DNA of 64,000 nt, from positions 1-64,000 of the forward strand of contig DASZWJ010000044.1 of NCBI GenBank assembly GCA_035546635.1, given 5' to 3'. Shown here in pieces: positions 56,270 through 64,000 of the stretch. The translations under genes were made by a program, and so were the position numbers. The stretch's first letter is position 1. Every line of letters begins with the position of its first letter. Source of the DNA: Gammaproteobacteria bacterium (GTDB lineage: Bacteria; Pseudomonadota; Gammaproteobacteria; JAURND01). The notes beneath the pieces were generated by a model. That model saw nothing but the letters and a program-made list of their open reading frames with translations, ran no database searches and had not been told where the DNA came from.

Positions 56270-56483
56270 CACTAGATTTTTTGCAGTATTCCAATTTGAC
56301 AAACTATGGCTGCAGACTCTAAAAGAAAGTTCCTCAGAGCCCCCTTCTAAAACCATTCAAATAAATCGATCTTTTAAATTTGCATCAAATTGTTAAAGAG
56401 AGTTAAAGCAAAAAAATTATCAAATTTAGAAGATATTAAGCAGGAAATATCCTCAACATCCAAATTCACATTAAAGAATCAAT

Positions 56484-57392
56484 ATGCAGTCAGATGAGAT
56501 ACAAAAAATAAAAACCTATTTGCTGGCTTTGCAGGAAACCATTTGTTCTACGCTTTCTGCATTAGAGCCAGATACTGCTTTTATCCAAGATATATGGCAG
56601 CGTCCCGAAGGTGGTGAGGGTCGTACCCATGCCTTATCAGGAGGCGCCGTGATTGAAAAATGCGGTGTAAATTTCTCTCATGTCTGGGGTGAACAATTGC
56701 CTGCTTCTGCCACCAGCAAGCGCCCAGAATTGGCAGGAGGTGGTTTTGAAGCCTTGGGATTATCTATCATCATTCATCCACGCAATCCTTATGTACCCAC
56801 CACCCATTTTAACCTACGTTTTTTTTCTGCAAACAATCTACAAGATGAACCGGTATGGTGGTTTGGGGGTGGATTTGATTTAACCCCCTATTATGGATTT
56901 GTGGAAGATTGTGTACATTGGCATCAAACCGCCAAAAAAGCTTGCGAGCCTTTTGGAGAAGATCTCTACCCGCGTTTTAAACAATGGGCAGATGAATACT
57001 TTTATATTAAACACCGTAAAGAACATCGTGGCATAGGTGGGCTATTTTTTGATGATTTACGCCTAAATGATTTTGCTTTGAGTTTTGCGTTTGCGCAAAG
57101 TATCGGTGAGCATTTTCTGCCAGCCTATATTCCTATCGTCAAGCGCCGCATGCAGTTGCCCTATGGTGAGCGTGAGCGTGATTTTCAGAATTACCGGCGC
57201 GGTCGTTATGTGGAGTTTAATTTAGTTTACGATAGAGGGACTTTATTTGGTCTACAATTTGGAGGGCGGACAGAATCCATTTTGATCTCGCTGCCGCCGG
57301 AAGTGATTTGGCGTTATGATTGGAACTTGCCGAAAAACAGCGTTGAAACACAATTGTGTGAAGATTTTCTAGTAGCCCGAGATTGGGTATAG
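56484..57392 (+). CDS. hemF: Aerobic coproporphyrinogen III oxidase
   Basis: The oxygen-dependent decarboxylation of coproporphyrinogen III in haem synthesis. 302 residues with the family signatures [40 protein letters not shown]-like ([18 protein letters not shown]), [35 protein letters not shown] and [20 protein letters not shown]. It stands alone. With the ubiquinone hydroxylase it indicates oxygen-using metabolism. Confidence 0.97.
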   Translation: MQSDEIQKIKTYLLALQETICSTLSALEPDTAFIQDIWQRPEGGEGRTHALSGGAVIEKCGVNFSHVWGEQLPASATSKRPELAGGGFEALGLSIIIHPRNPYVPTTHFNLRFFSANNLQDEPVWWFGGGFDLTPYYGFVEDCVHWHQTAKKACEPFGEDLYPRFKQWADEYFYIKHRKEHRGIGGLFFDDLRLNDFALSFAFAQSIGEHFLPAYIPIVKRRMQLPYGERERDFQNYRRGRYVEFNLVYDRGTLFGLQFGGRTESILISLPPEVIWRYDWNLPKNSVETQLCEDFLVARDWV

Positions 57393-57400
57393 CTTTGTGA

Positions 57401-57570
57401 TTACATCTTATCTTTTGCCGCCCTTCCGCGTCGATTAATCAGTCTCTTATCCAGCGCCAGCCTTATTAAAGCATGAAGGGATTGGCTTGTCTGTATTTTT
57501 TTTGCACAGAGAGCTTATGGACTACATCCTTATCAAAAGTGGTATGGTTTAATAGTAATAGATAAATTGT
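57401..57570 (-). pseudogene. Possible C-terminal gene remnant with a homopolymer frameshift
   Basis: On the minus strand two open stretches join across a run of eight A (T8, 57496-57503): LLNHTTFDKDVVHKLSVQKK, then IQTSQSLHALIRLALDKRLI and a basic end before a stop at 57401-57403. One extra A would make them continuous. There is no start codon, so only a tail seems to remain. It looks like coding sequence but could be chance. No family is recognised. Confidence 0.25.
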
Positions 57571-57744
57571 TTAGGAAAGTAACTTCTTCATTTCCAGGGA
57601 CGGAGCCAGGGATGGTAATTTATTTAACCATAGGGCTTCGAGGTTTTGGAGTGTCAATTTTTCTCTAAGAGGAAAATAGCAATCCAAAAACGACTACGAG
57701 TCCAAAAATTTTGCGAATTTTTATTAAAAAATTACAATTTGCAT

Positions 57745-57750
57745 TATAAT
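57745..57750 (+). promoter_or_regulatory. Perfect -10 box upstream of regulator 2
   Basis: TATAAT lies 54 bases before the start codon in an AT-rich tract. No good -35 box is seen at the right distance. Confidence 0.3.
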
Positions 57751-57803
57751 AAAAATTATATGAGCAAAGATAAGATTAAAATTTTCGCAAAGGAGACTGG
57801 CAA

Positions 57804-58544
57804 ATGATGAATTCCACTTCGATCCCTTTAGCACCCACCCCCACTTCAGTTTTAGATACCGACCCGCAATCAAGTCCTGCAGCGCGAGGTAGCCGATTAA
57901 TCGTTTTGCGCCATATGGCTAGACTGACCCGTAAGCAATTTGCAGAAAAGCATGGTATCAGCGCCAATACCATTCAATCTTGGGAATCCGGCAAGTATGG
58001 TGGTTTAACCTCACGCGGAGTACAACGGTTATTGCCCATTCTCCATAAAGAAGGAATCTATTGCACGGCCGAGTGGTTATTGCATGGAGTAGGCAACCCG
58101 CCGCAATTGACTAATTCTCAATTCCTTGGCCTGTGTGAAACGCCAGCGATCTATGAGGTTTCTGAATGCGAGGAAGAAGGCAGTAACACGGATGCTAATA
58201 TTACCCGGGAGTTATTAACCTTCAGAAGTGTCAATCCTAACACCATTGATTTGATTGTGAGCGATGATGGTATGGAGCCTTGGTTTAAAAAAGGTGATTA
58301 TGTGGCGGGAATTCGTCGAACAGGCGCTAATATTCGCTATTTGGGCGGATTGGATTGCATTGTGCAAACCAGCAATAATGAAGTCTTATTGCGGCGATTG
58401 AAGCATAATAGAAAGTCAGGTTTTTATGATCTGCTCTGTGTGAATCCAGATACAGAGGTTGCCATAACTACGCTATATGCGCAGTCATTGGTTTGTGCTG
58501 CCCCGGTCGTCTGGCATCGAACCAAAGATATATGGCCAAAATAA
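57804..58544 (+). CDS. XRE-family regulator with LexA/S24-like domain lacking the catalytic serine (copy 2)
   Basis: 246 residues, paralogous to the protein at 9935. AGGAGA lies eight bases before the ATG. The XRE helix-turn-helix spans about 27-85 (RLIVLRHMARLTRKQFAEKH, GISANTIQSWESGKYGG). The S24-like domain has VSDDGMEPWFKKGDYVAGIR (152-171): the position of the cleavage Ser is Gly156, as in copy 1. It adds an acidic linker (SECEEEGSNTD) not seen in copy 1. It is followed immediately by a nested repeat element. Targets are unknown. Confidence 0.8.
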   Translation: MMNSTSIPLAPTPTSVLDTDPQSSPAARGSRLIVLRHMARLTRKQFAEKHGISANTIQSWESGKYGGLTSRGVQRLLPILHKEGIYCTAEWLLHGVGNPPQLTNSQFLGLCETPAIYEVSECEEEGSNTDANITRELLTFRSVNPNTIDLIVSDDGMEPWFKKGDYVAGIRRTGANIRYLGGLDCIVQTSNNEVLLRRLKHNRKSGFYDLLCVNPDTEVAITTLYAQSLVCAAPVVWHRTKDIWPK

Positions 58545-58545
58545 C

Positions 58546-58775
58546 TAGTCGCTGACGCGAAACTCAACTCCTTCTTGTGGGAGAAGGTGCGGAAGGCGGA
58601 TGAGGGGTAAGTTTGGGTCAGCACAAACTAAGCTAAAGCCCACGAGATTTACCCCTCATCCGCCCTAGCGGGCACCTTCTCCCACAAGGGGAGAAGGAAT
58701 TTAGCATTTTTACCGGACACTAGTGCGCCTTCGCGGGAATGACATCCAATTTTTTGAGTTTCGCGTCAGCGACTA
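58546..58775. repeat. Nested MITE-like element directly after regulator 2
   Basis: Outer arms TAGTCGCTGACGCGAAACTC (58546-) and its exact complement (58754-58775) surround an inner palindrome of the common family (CTTGTGGGAGAAGGTGC, GGCGGATGAGGGGTAA and complements). A fragment with GCGGGAATGACATCC from the 20738 family lies inside the right arm. The left end begins one base after the stop codon. The remaining bases up to 58885 hold no gene. Confidence 0.85.
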
Positions 58776-58885
58776 ACGATACGAATATTCCTTTCTCTTT
58801 GATTAGCTAAGCATGAGTTATGGTCTTATAATAGCAGAATAAACAACCATAAAATTTCTAAATCTTAACAGACAAGCAGACGCAA

Positions 58886-59614
58886 ATGATGCAATATATC
58901 AATTTAGCAGCGTATAAATTTATCAGGCTGCAACCAGAAAAATTAGTTTTATTACAAAGCCAGCTGAAACAAAAAACGTTAGAGTATGGAATTAAAGGCA
59001 CTATTTTATTAAGCCCAGAAGGAATCAATTTATTTCTCGCTGGAGCATTTAACGCAATGAAATCCTTGCAGGAATTTCTCAATACCCTGCCAGAGATTGC
59101 TAATCTACAATATAAAACTAGCGAATCCAGTCACATCCCATTTAAGCGTATGATTGTGCGGATTAAAAAGGAAATTATCACCATGAAAACTGACGGTATT
59201 CAACCTGAAAGCTATACGGCCCCTTATATTGAACCCGCACAATTAAAAGACTGGTTTGACAGCAATAAGCCTATGGTGTTGCTGGATACTCGCAATGATT
59301 TTGAATTCAACATGGGTAGTTTTGTGAATGCCATACATCTTGATATCAAAAGCTTCAGTGATTTTCCCGAGGCAACTTCTTCTTTACCAACATCAGCAAA
59401 AAATCAGACAGTGGTCACTTTTTGCACTGGCGGTATACGTTGTGAAAAAGCGGCTGCTTATTTATTGAAGCAGGGCTTTACCGATGTCTGGCAATTACGC
59501 GATGGTATTTTAGGTTATTTTGAACAATGTGGTGGTGAATATTTTCAGGGAAATTGTTTTGTATTTGATAATCGGATTGCATTAGACTCACAATTACGTG
59601 AAGCTGAAATGTAA
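58886..59614 (+). CDS. Rhodanese-domain tRNA uridine hydroxylase, TrhO (YceA) family, short form
   Basis: 242 residues. N-terminal ferredoxin-like domain (about 1-95; GIKGTILLSPEGINLFLAG), then a rhodanese domain with TRNDFEFNMGSF and the active-site loop CTGGIRC (Cys180, Cys186). In E. coli TrhO (about 350 residues) makes 5-hydroxyuridine at tRNA position 34 with O2. This copy ends soon after the rhodanese domain (GNCFVFDNRIALDSQL), so the Cys-rich C-terminal zinc part of the long form is absent. The carbonic anhydrase gene follows after 17 bases. Confidence 0.85.
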   Translation: MMQYINLAAYKFIRLQPEKLVLLQSQLKQKTLEYGIKGTILLSPEGINLFLAGAFNAMKSLQEFLNTLPEIANLQYKTSESSHIPFKRMIVRIKKEIITMKTDGIQPESYTAPYIEPAQLKDWFDSNKPMVLLDTRNDFEFNMGSFVNAIHLDIKSFSDFPEATSSLPTSAKNQTVVTFCTGGIRCEKAAAYLLKQGFTDVWQLRDGILGYFEQCGGEYFQGNCFVFDNRIALDSQLREAEM

Positions 59615-59631
59615 CTATCAAGGATTTTTAT

Positions 59632-60249
59632 ATGCCCAACTCTATTAGAAAAATGCTGGAAGGTTATCAATTATTCAGAGAGAAATATGCCTCTGGCGAT
59701 AATTCGGTTATGCAATATCTTTCTAATTATGGCCAAAAGCCTGAGATTATGGTGGTTTCATGCTGTGATTCTCGGGTGGACCCAGCTTTGATATTGCAAT
59801 GTGACCCAGGTGATTTGTTTGTGGTGCGGAATGTGGCCAATATCATCCCGCCTTTTGAAAAAGATGAAGCGCATCATGGTACCAGTGCCGCATTAGAATT
59901 CGGCATAGAATTCCTAAAAGTTAAGCATCTTATTTTATGGGGCCATAGCCAATGCGGCGGGATTCAAATGTTATTAAATGGTGGTGATTTAAAAAATGAT
60001 TTTATTTCCAACTGGGTGTCATTGATAAAAACAAACCATAATAATTTAAGCATGGATGCAGATGAGTATGCTAAGTTAGCACTTAAACACTCCTTGCAAA
60101 ATTGTCTGACTTTTCCTTGGATTAAAGAAAAGATTATGCAGAAAACCTTAAATATTTATTTGTGGTTTTTTGATGTCAAAGCGGGTCAGTTATTTAGCTA
60201 TTCGGATTCTCAAGGAAAATTTGAGCCGCTTTTTACTCGGAAGGTTTGA
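59632..60249 (+). CDS. Beta-class carbonic anhydrase
   Basis: A zinc enzyme interconverting CO2 and bicarbonate, supplying bicarbonate for carboxylations. 205 residues, with zinc ligands Cys44 (VVSCCDSRVDP), His105 and Cys108 (WGHSQCGG) and the Asp46-Arg48 pair. LFVVRNVANIIPPFE and GTSAALEFGIEFLKVKHLIL are typical. It lies 17 bases after the trhO-like gene, so the two are probably co-transcribed. Confidence 0.95.
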   Translation: MPNSIRKMLEGYQLFREKYASGDNSVMQYLSNYGQKPEIMVVSCCDSRVDPALILQCDPGDLFVVRNVANIIPPFEKDEAHHGTSAALEFGIEFLKVKHLILWGHSQCGGIQMLLNGGDLKNDFISNWVSLIKTNHNNLSMDADEYAKLALKHSLQNCLTFPWIKEKIMQKTLNIYLWFFDVKAGQLFSYSDSQGKFEPLFTRKV

Positions 60250-60258
60250 GTGCTGTAA

Positions 60259-60597
60259 TCAATCACCGGTACCACTTTTTCCCAGACTGATGATTGGTGT
60301 GGGCGTCCCGCTGGAATTTATTTCTGGCGTTTTAGCTATGCTGCATAAACAGTTTATTATTGCTGTATCGATGATGTGCACTCTCCCCTTTTTATTGTCT
60401 TCAGGTTCGATAAAGACCATCATGTCTGTTAACCCTAAGCCTGCCAGCGATTTTTCTAAATCAACTCTACATTTCTCTACTATTTTTTCATCTAAGGGGT
60501 GATGAGATATCGCTTCATTTCCACTTCGTATTAATTGCAAAGTTTGTGCAGATTGCATTATTTCAGGAGATTTTTGAATTTTATCAATAATCGTCAC
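60259..60597 (-). CDS. Small protein of unknown function
   Basis: 112 residues, convergent with the carbonic anhydrase gene (about 10 bases between stops). No signal peptide or membrane segment. N-terminal helices (MTIIDKIQKSPEIMQSAQTL, LDEKIVEKCRVDLEKSLAGL) lead to MVFIEPEDNKKGRVHIIDTA, then a low-complexity tail ending ISLGKSGTGD. I recognise no family. Confidence 0.5.
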   Translation of the reverse strand: MTIIDKIQKSPEIMQSAQTLQLIRSGNEAISHHPLDEKIVEKCRVDLEKSLAGLGLTDMMVFIEPEDNKKGRVHIIDTAIINCLCSIAKTPEINSSGTPTPIISLGKSGTGD

Positions 60598-60721
60598 TTT
60601 ATTTCACATTTAGATATAATGATTGGGGGAATTAGACTAGGGAGAGTATACTATGGAAATCATCGCTTGATGTGAGCGTAATTATTTTTTCAGGAACGTT
60701 GAAGTGACCAAGGAGGTATCC

Positions 60722-60826
60722 ATGAAACGATCCATCATAGTAACGAAATCAAAAACGAAAGCGCAAAATCCACAACTTGTTTCATGTCTAAAAAAGGCAG
60801 CAGTTAAATTGCTGAAATGCCAATGA
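60722..60826 (+). CDS. 34-residue basic peptide, translationally coupled to the antiporter
   Basis: A 35-codon frame including stop, starting MKRSIIVTKSKTKA and ending KKAAVKLLKCQ. AAGGAGGT, a perfect Shine-Dalgarno sequence, ends about five bases before its ATG, better than any other site in the window. Its TGA overlaps ATG 60823 of the antiporter gene (ATGA), so ribosomes finishing it would feed the antiporter start. The peptide is strongly basic with two cysteines and a short amphipathic stretch. It may be a leader that couples translation, a small membrane-associated partner, or both. No similar protein is known to me. Confidence 0.55.
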   Translation: MKRSIIVTKSKTKAQNPQLVSCLKKAAVKLLKCQ

Positions 60827-62433
60827 ATCAAATTGAAACTTATATTCTTCTTTTAGGCATTATTTTTATTGTTGGAATTTTGTTCAATAAAAAATCTGCC
60901 CCTTTATCACTATTGCTGGTTATTGTCGGCATGATATTAAGTTTTGTGCCAGAGTTTCCTCGCGTGCAATTAGAGCCCCAACTGGTTTTAAATGTTTTCT
61001 TACCCCTACTGGTCTATGAGGCCAGCGCACAAACCTCTTGGCGAGAGGTGAAAAAAGACCTAAGACCTATTGCCTTGCTTTCCGTAGGTCATGTTTTGTT
61101 TATTACCGTACTGGTAGCTAGTGTCCTACATGCTGTGGTTCCGGGATTAAGTTGGTCGCTATGTTTTGTGTTGGGTGCGGTTATCTCTCCCCCAGATGAT
61201 ATTGCCATTGTCGCTTTAGCAGAAAAATTATATTTGCCGCGACGGATTATCACTATTTTAACTGCCGAAGGTTTATTTAATGATGCGACTGCGTTAGTCA
61301 TATTCAGGTTTGCTTTAGTTGCTGTAGTGACGCAGGAGTTTTCTTTTACAGCGGCAATAGATAAATTTTTGGTTATTGTCCTATGTGAAATTGTATATGG
61401 TATCGCTTTAGGTTTTATTATCGGGGAAATTAGACTTAGACTAAAAGATGCCAAATTACAGATATTAATTTCCCTCTTGACGCCATTTTTGGCTTATACA
61501 CCAGCTGTTATGCTAGGTGGCAGTGGTGTCCTTGCGACAGTTGTAGCTGGGATTCTTTTAGGTCACCGTTATATGCATCGTTTTGCACCAGAAATCCGTT
61601 TACTGGGGACGTCAGTTTGGTCGATGCTGGTCTTTTTGTTGCAGAGTATTTTATTTCTGTTAATTGGACTGGAGTTACGTTTTATTGTGGAACGTATTAC
61701 TTCCATGTCTATCGCGAGTTTGGCATTGTATAGTTTGCTGGTGGTTGCTGTGGTGATTGTCGGCCGGTTCTTATGGGTTTTTCCAGCGGCCTATCTGCCG
61801 AGATTTCTTTTTCCGGCTATTCGCAAAAAAGATCCATATCCAAAATGGCAGTATCTATTTATCATAGCCTGGTCCGGCATGCGAGGCGGCATATCATTGG
61901 CAGCGGCTTTGGCTGTACCACTTTTGCCTCCAGCCTCTGGAATTTCCAGCCCTAAAGATTTACTGGTTTTTTTAGTGTTTAGTGTTATTTTCTTGACCCT
62001 GATTTTGCAAGGCTTGGCCTTGCCATGGGTGGTGAAAGTATTAGGAATACAAACAGAAAGACGCCGCGAGAAACTGCAAGAACACATGTCCGAATTATCA
62101 GCAAGGCTGACGATGACAAAGGCGGTTTTACGGTGGTTATTGAAATATCGGACTCAAGTTAAAGAGGATGCACATTTTTACGCTGAGATAAATACCTATA
62201 TCAAACAGTATCAGATACTGAGAAAACGAATAACGCGCGCCATTGAAAATCATGATGATTCAGAAGAGCATGATGAGTTAAAAGAGGTAGAGGGTTTGGT
62301 CATTCCTTCAGCAGAAATTATCAAAATAGAAAGGAAGGTATTAGAACAACTTTGGGTTGAAAAGAAAATTACCCAAGCGGTGCGTAATAAGTTGCTGTTG
62401 CAATTGGATTTTCGATCAAGGTATTTTGGCTAA
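60823..62433 (+). CDS. Na+/H+ antiporter, NhaP/CPA1 family
   Basis: About 536 residues from ATG 60823 (ATG 60817 in frame is two codons longer; 60823 overlaps the stop of the 34-residue ORF). About 12 hydrophobic segments form the transporter, with the CPA1 site EGLFNDATALVIFRF, GAVISPPDDIAIVAL and a Glu-containing LIGLELRFIVERI. A charged cytoplasmic C-tail of about 120 residues is helical (EKLQEHMSELSARLTMTKAV and IKIERKVLEQLWVEKK). It expels Na+ (or K+) for H+ and sets cytoplasmic pH. Confidence 0.9.
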   Translation: MNQIETYILLLGIIFIVGILFNKKSAPLSLLLVIVGMILSFVPEFPRVQLEPQLVLNVFLPLLVYEASAQTSWREVKKDLRPIALLSVGHVLFITVLVASVLHAVVPGLSWSLCFVLGAVISPPDDIAIVALAEKLYLPRRIITILTAEGLFNDATALVIFRFALVAVVTQEFSFTAAIDKFLVIVLCEIVYGIALGFIIGEIRLRLKDAKLQILISLLTPFLAYTPAVMLGGSGVLATVVAGILLGHRYMHRFAPEIRLLGTSVWSMLVFLLQSILFLLIGLELRFIVERITSMSIASLALYSLLVVAVVIVGRFLWVFPAAYLPRFLFPAIRKKDPYPKWQYLFIIAWSGMRGGISLAAALAVPLLPPASGISSPKDLLVFLVFSVIFLTLILQGLALPWVVKVLGIQTERRREKLQEHMSELSARLTMTKAVLRWLLKYRTQVKEDAHFYAEINTYIKQYQILRKRITRAIENHDDSEEHDELKEVEGLVIPSAEIIKIERKVLEQLWVEKKITQAVRNKLLLQLDFRSRYFG

Positions 62434-62472
62434 CTTTTTTTGAAGTATCAAATTCAAATATTGAGGAAAAGT

Positions 62473-63684
62473 ATGAATTATTCCATGCGCACCATAGGGG
62501 TTGGATTAGGGTTTACTGCATTAATTATTATGTACTTAGATCGATCAGCGCTGTCGTATGCTATCACCCTAATAGAAACAACCTTTCATCTAAGCAATGC
62601 AGATTTTGGTTTAATTTCTTCGGCTTTTGGTTTTGGTTATATTGTGATGATTGTTATGGGTGGGGTGTTAACGGATCGTTATGGAGCGCGTAGAATTTGG
62701 CCTTTATTCGCAGTTGCCTGGTCAGTTGCTTGCATATTATTGGGAACGGCAACGGGCTTTTGGACATTATTTATATTCCGATTGCTACTCGGCGCTGCTG
62801 AAGCGCCCGGGTTTCCTTGTTATATGCGGGTTTTAGTGGATTGGTTTCCGCCGCAACAGCGTGCCAGAGCGTTTGGTGTTGCTTCTTCTGCCGTGGCTTT
62901 TGCTTCTGTGGTCGGTGCGCCACTTACGACGCGGTTAATTGTAGGATTGAATTGGCGTATTACGTTTTTTATTTTGGGAATGCTGGGGATTATTTGGGCG
63001 GGTGTGTGGTATGCGTTGTATCGAGATCATCCAAAGCCGTCAGTTTCGCGCACAGAGGTCACAACCAATCAGCCCTCACAAACCACTTGGAAGTTTTTAT
63101 TGTTTAACCCATCGTTAATAAGCAATAATGCCGCTTTTTTTGTTTTTGCTTATGTACAATTTTTCGCTTTGACCTGGTTACCCGGTTACTTGCAGCAATT
63201 ATATGGCTTGCAGCTAAAGCAAGTGGGTTTATTTTTAATCGCACCTTGGTTGACGGCCGGTGTTTTTTTAATATTGGGCGGCATATTATCGGATAAACTA
63301 TTAGAAAAAACCCAAAGTTTACGTATTGCGCGCTCTTACGTTATTTTGACCTGCCAATTGCTTTCGGCGCTCTGTTTTATCATCGTTATATGGAAGCACT
63401 CCCTGGTCTTATCCTTAATTTTTATGTCTTTGGGTATTGGTTTTAATAATATGCCAGGGGCCGTGCTTGGTACGGTAAATGCTGATCTAACTGAAGACCG
63501 GGCTAGTACTAGCAACGGCATCATGAATTTTGCTTTTGGTATAGCCTCTGTTGTTTCACCGCTAATAACCGGATTTTTATCAACCTGGACAGGTAGTTTT
63601 AACAGTGCAATTTTTTTGATGATTTTTTTATTTTTTATGTCTATTCTAGGGCTGCTGCTGTTTCATCATCCAGATAAGAGATAG
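62473..63684 (+). CDS. MFS transporter, ACS-like family
   Basis: 403 residues from ATG 62473, chosen because GAGG lies six bases before it (TTG 62440 is a poorer in-frame start). Twelve hydrophobic segments. The signatures YLDRSALSYAI, GGVLTDRYGARRIWPLFAVA and AAEAPGFPCYMRVLVDWFPP fit the anion:cation symporter branch (hexuronate/phthalate/glucarate permeases). The substrate is probably an organic anion but is not fixed by sequence. It follows the antiporter by about 40 bases. Confidence 0.88.
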   Translation: MNYSMRTIGVGLGFTALIIMYLDRSALSYAITLIETTFHLSNADFGLISSAFGFGYIVMIVMGGVLTDRYGARRIWPLFAVAWSVACILLGTATGFWTLFIFRLLLGAAEAPGFPCYMRVLVDWFPPQQRARAFGVASSAVAFASVVGAPLTTRLIVGLNWRITFFILGMLGIIWAGVWYALYRDHPKPSVSRTEVTTNQPSQTTWKFLLFNPSLISNNAAFFVFAYVQFFALTWLPGYLQQLYGLQLKQVGLFLIAPWLTAGVFLILGGILSDKLLEKTQSLRIARSYVILTCQLLSALCFIIVIWKHSLVLSLIFMSLGIGFNNMPGAVLGTVNADLTEDRASTSNGIMNFAFGIASVVSPLITGFLSTWTGSFNSAIFLMIFLFFMSILGLLLFHHPDKR

Positions 63685-63723
63685 AGTTTTTGATAATGAT
63701 TATACTGACGAGTTTTAAGAAAA

Positions 63724-64000
63724 ATGTATATAAGAAAAATATTACTGATGAGTTTTTTGTGCTTAAGTTCTGTTGTATATGCCTCAAGTTCAAGTCCAGG
63801 ATTGCAGCCGCTAGGTGCGGATGAACATCCTGATTTTCCATTAAATGGTTATGTTGCCGGTCAATTAGGCAGAGTGCCGTCCAGCTTTGCCAGCTCCTAT
63901 TTATTAGTAGCTTATCGTTATTTAAATCATAACGCCTTCACTAAAACACAACAGCAAACTGCCCTAGCAGCCTGGGAAAAATATTTCAATGATGTTTTTT
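63724..64000 (+). CDS. Start of an exported protein, cut by the window end
   Basis: 92 codons are visible. A signal peptide (MYIRKILLMSFLCLSSVVYA) is followed by a Ser-rich start and PLGADEHPDFPLNGYVAGQL, then a helical region (SSYLLVAYRYLNHN, QQTALAAWEKYFND). The frame stays open to base 64000. The family cannot be told from this part. It could be transcribed with the MFS gene, 39 bases upstream. Confidence 0.6.
   Translation, partial: MYIRKILLMSFLCLSSVVYASSSSPGLQPLGADEHPDFPLNGYVAGQLGRVPSSFASSYLLVAYRYLNHNAFTKTQQQTALAAWEKYFNDVF

Larger units (their letters stand above)
57393..57803. other. Intergenic region with gene remnant and promoter-like AT tract
   Basis: About 410 bases. The first third has a degraded minus-strand reading frame (listed separately). 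The last 100 bases are AT-rich with AAAAATT/AATTTTT inverted repeat near 57703-57722 and a TATAAT box, and form the probable promoter of regulator 2. Confidence 0.5.

Overview
The window looks like a chromosomal segment of an aerobic, host-associated gammaproteobacterium, most probably of the order Legionellales (Legionella/Coxiella/Aquicella-like). The case rests on AT-rich DNA, on housekeeping neighbourhoods common in gammaproteobacteria (trxA-rho-ubiD, ftsY-ftsE-ftsX beside two M16 peptidases and rsmD, gpmI-envC, rplY-pth), and on proteins typical of intracellular gammaproteobacteria: a 1376-residue Sel1-repeat protein, a small ankyrin protein, a CqsS/LqsS-like kinase with an LqsR-like response regulator, and two XRE regulators with LexA-like C-domains. 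The species cannot be named from the sequence. No rRNA, tRNA, CRISPR array, prophage or complete insertion sequence was seen.

Layout. 1-2.3 kb: frameshifted PAS histidine kinase and intact response regulator. 2.4-9 kb: rlmI, dapB, ankyrin protein, doxX, ubiA, mrcA (PBP1A). 9-10.6 kb: a large palindromic repeat, a structured unassigned region, a tiny ORF and XRE/S24-like regulator 1. 10.7-13 kb: a eukaryote-type pyrF convergent with murI-pyrE. 13.2-18.4 kb: an unknown protein with acidic tail, cold-shock protein, OmpA-domain protein, GIN-domain secreted protein, outer-membrane barrel, thpR. 18.4-27.7 kb: psd, rsmB, uspA, two small unknowns, amino-acid permease, ubiD-rho, trxA. 27.8-32.8 kb: beta-lactamase-fold hydrolase, ghrA-like reductase, ftsX (frameshifted)-ftsE-ftsY. 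32.9-40.2 kb: two M16 peptidases, rsmD, rsmI, lemA, M48 protease, ubiH-like. 40.3-47.7 kb is the accessory part: giant Sel1 protein, divergent AlbA_2/Schlafen-like regulator with an in-frame heptapeptide array, and two small unknowns. 47.7-57.4 kb: envC, gpmI, sodC, pth, rplY, an unknown, gyrB, hemF. 57.4-64 kb: a gene remnant, XRE/S24-like regulator 2, trhO-like, beta-carbonic anhydrase, an unknown, a 34-residue ORF coupled to a Na+/H+ antiporter, an MFS transporter and the start of a secreted protein.

How the genes fit together. Ubiquinone synthesis (ubiA, ubiD, ubiH-like) and oxygen-dependent haem synthesis (hemF) point to aerobic respiration. pyrE and pyrF are the last two steps to UMP. 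mrcA, murI, dapB, envC and ftsEX serve wall synthesis and division; FtsEX is the known partner of EnvC. rsmB, rsmD, rsmI, rlmI, rplY, pth and trhO serve the ribosome and tRNA.

Two patterns run through the window. Gaps between genes carry at least five families of short palindromic (REP/MITE-like) repeats, one of which appears to have become part of the envC signal peptide. Single-base lesions, at homopolymers or GG pairs, break the histidine kinase (twice), ftsX and a remnant beside hemF; they are either real decay or consensus errors and need read-level checking. The best leads for something new are the 34-residue ORF with a perfect Shine-Dalgarno sequence overlapping the antiporter start, the structured region with tiny ORF ahead of regulator 1, and the eukaryote-type pyrF.
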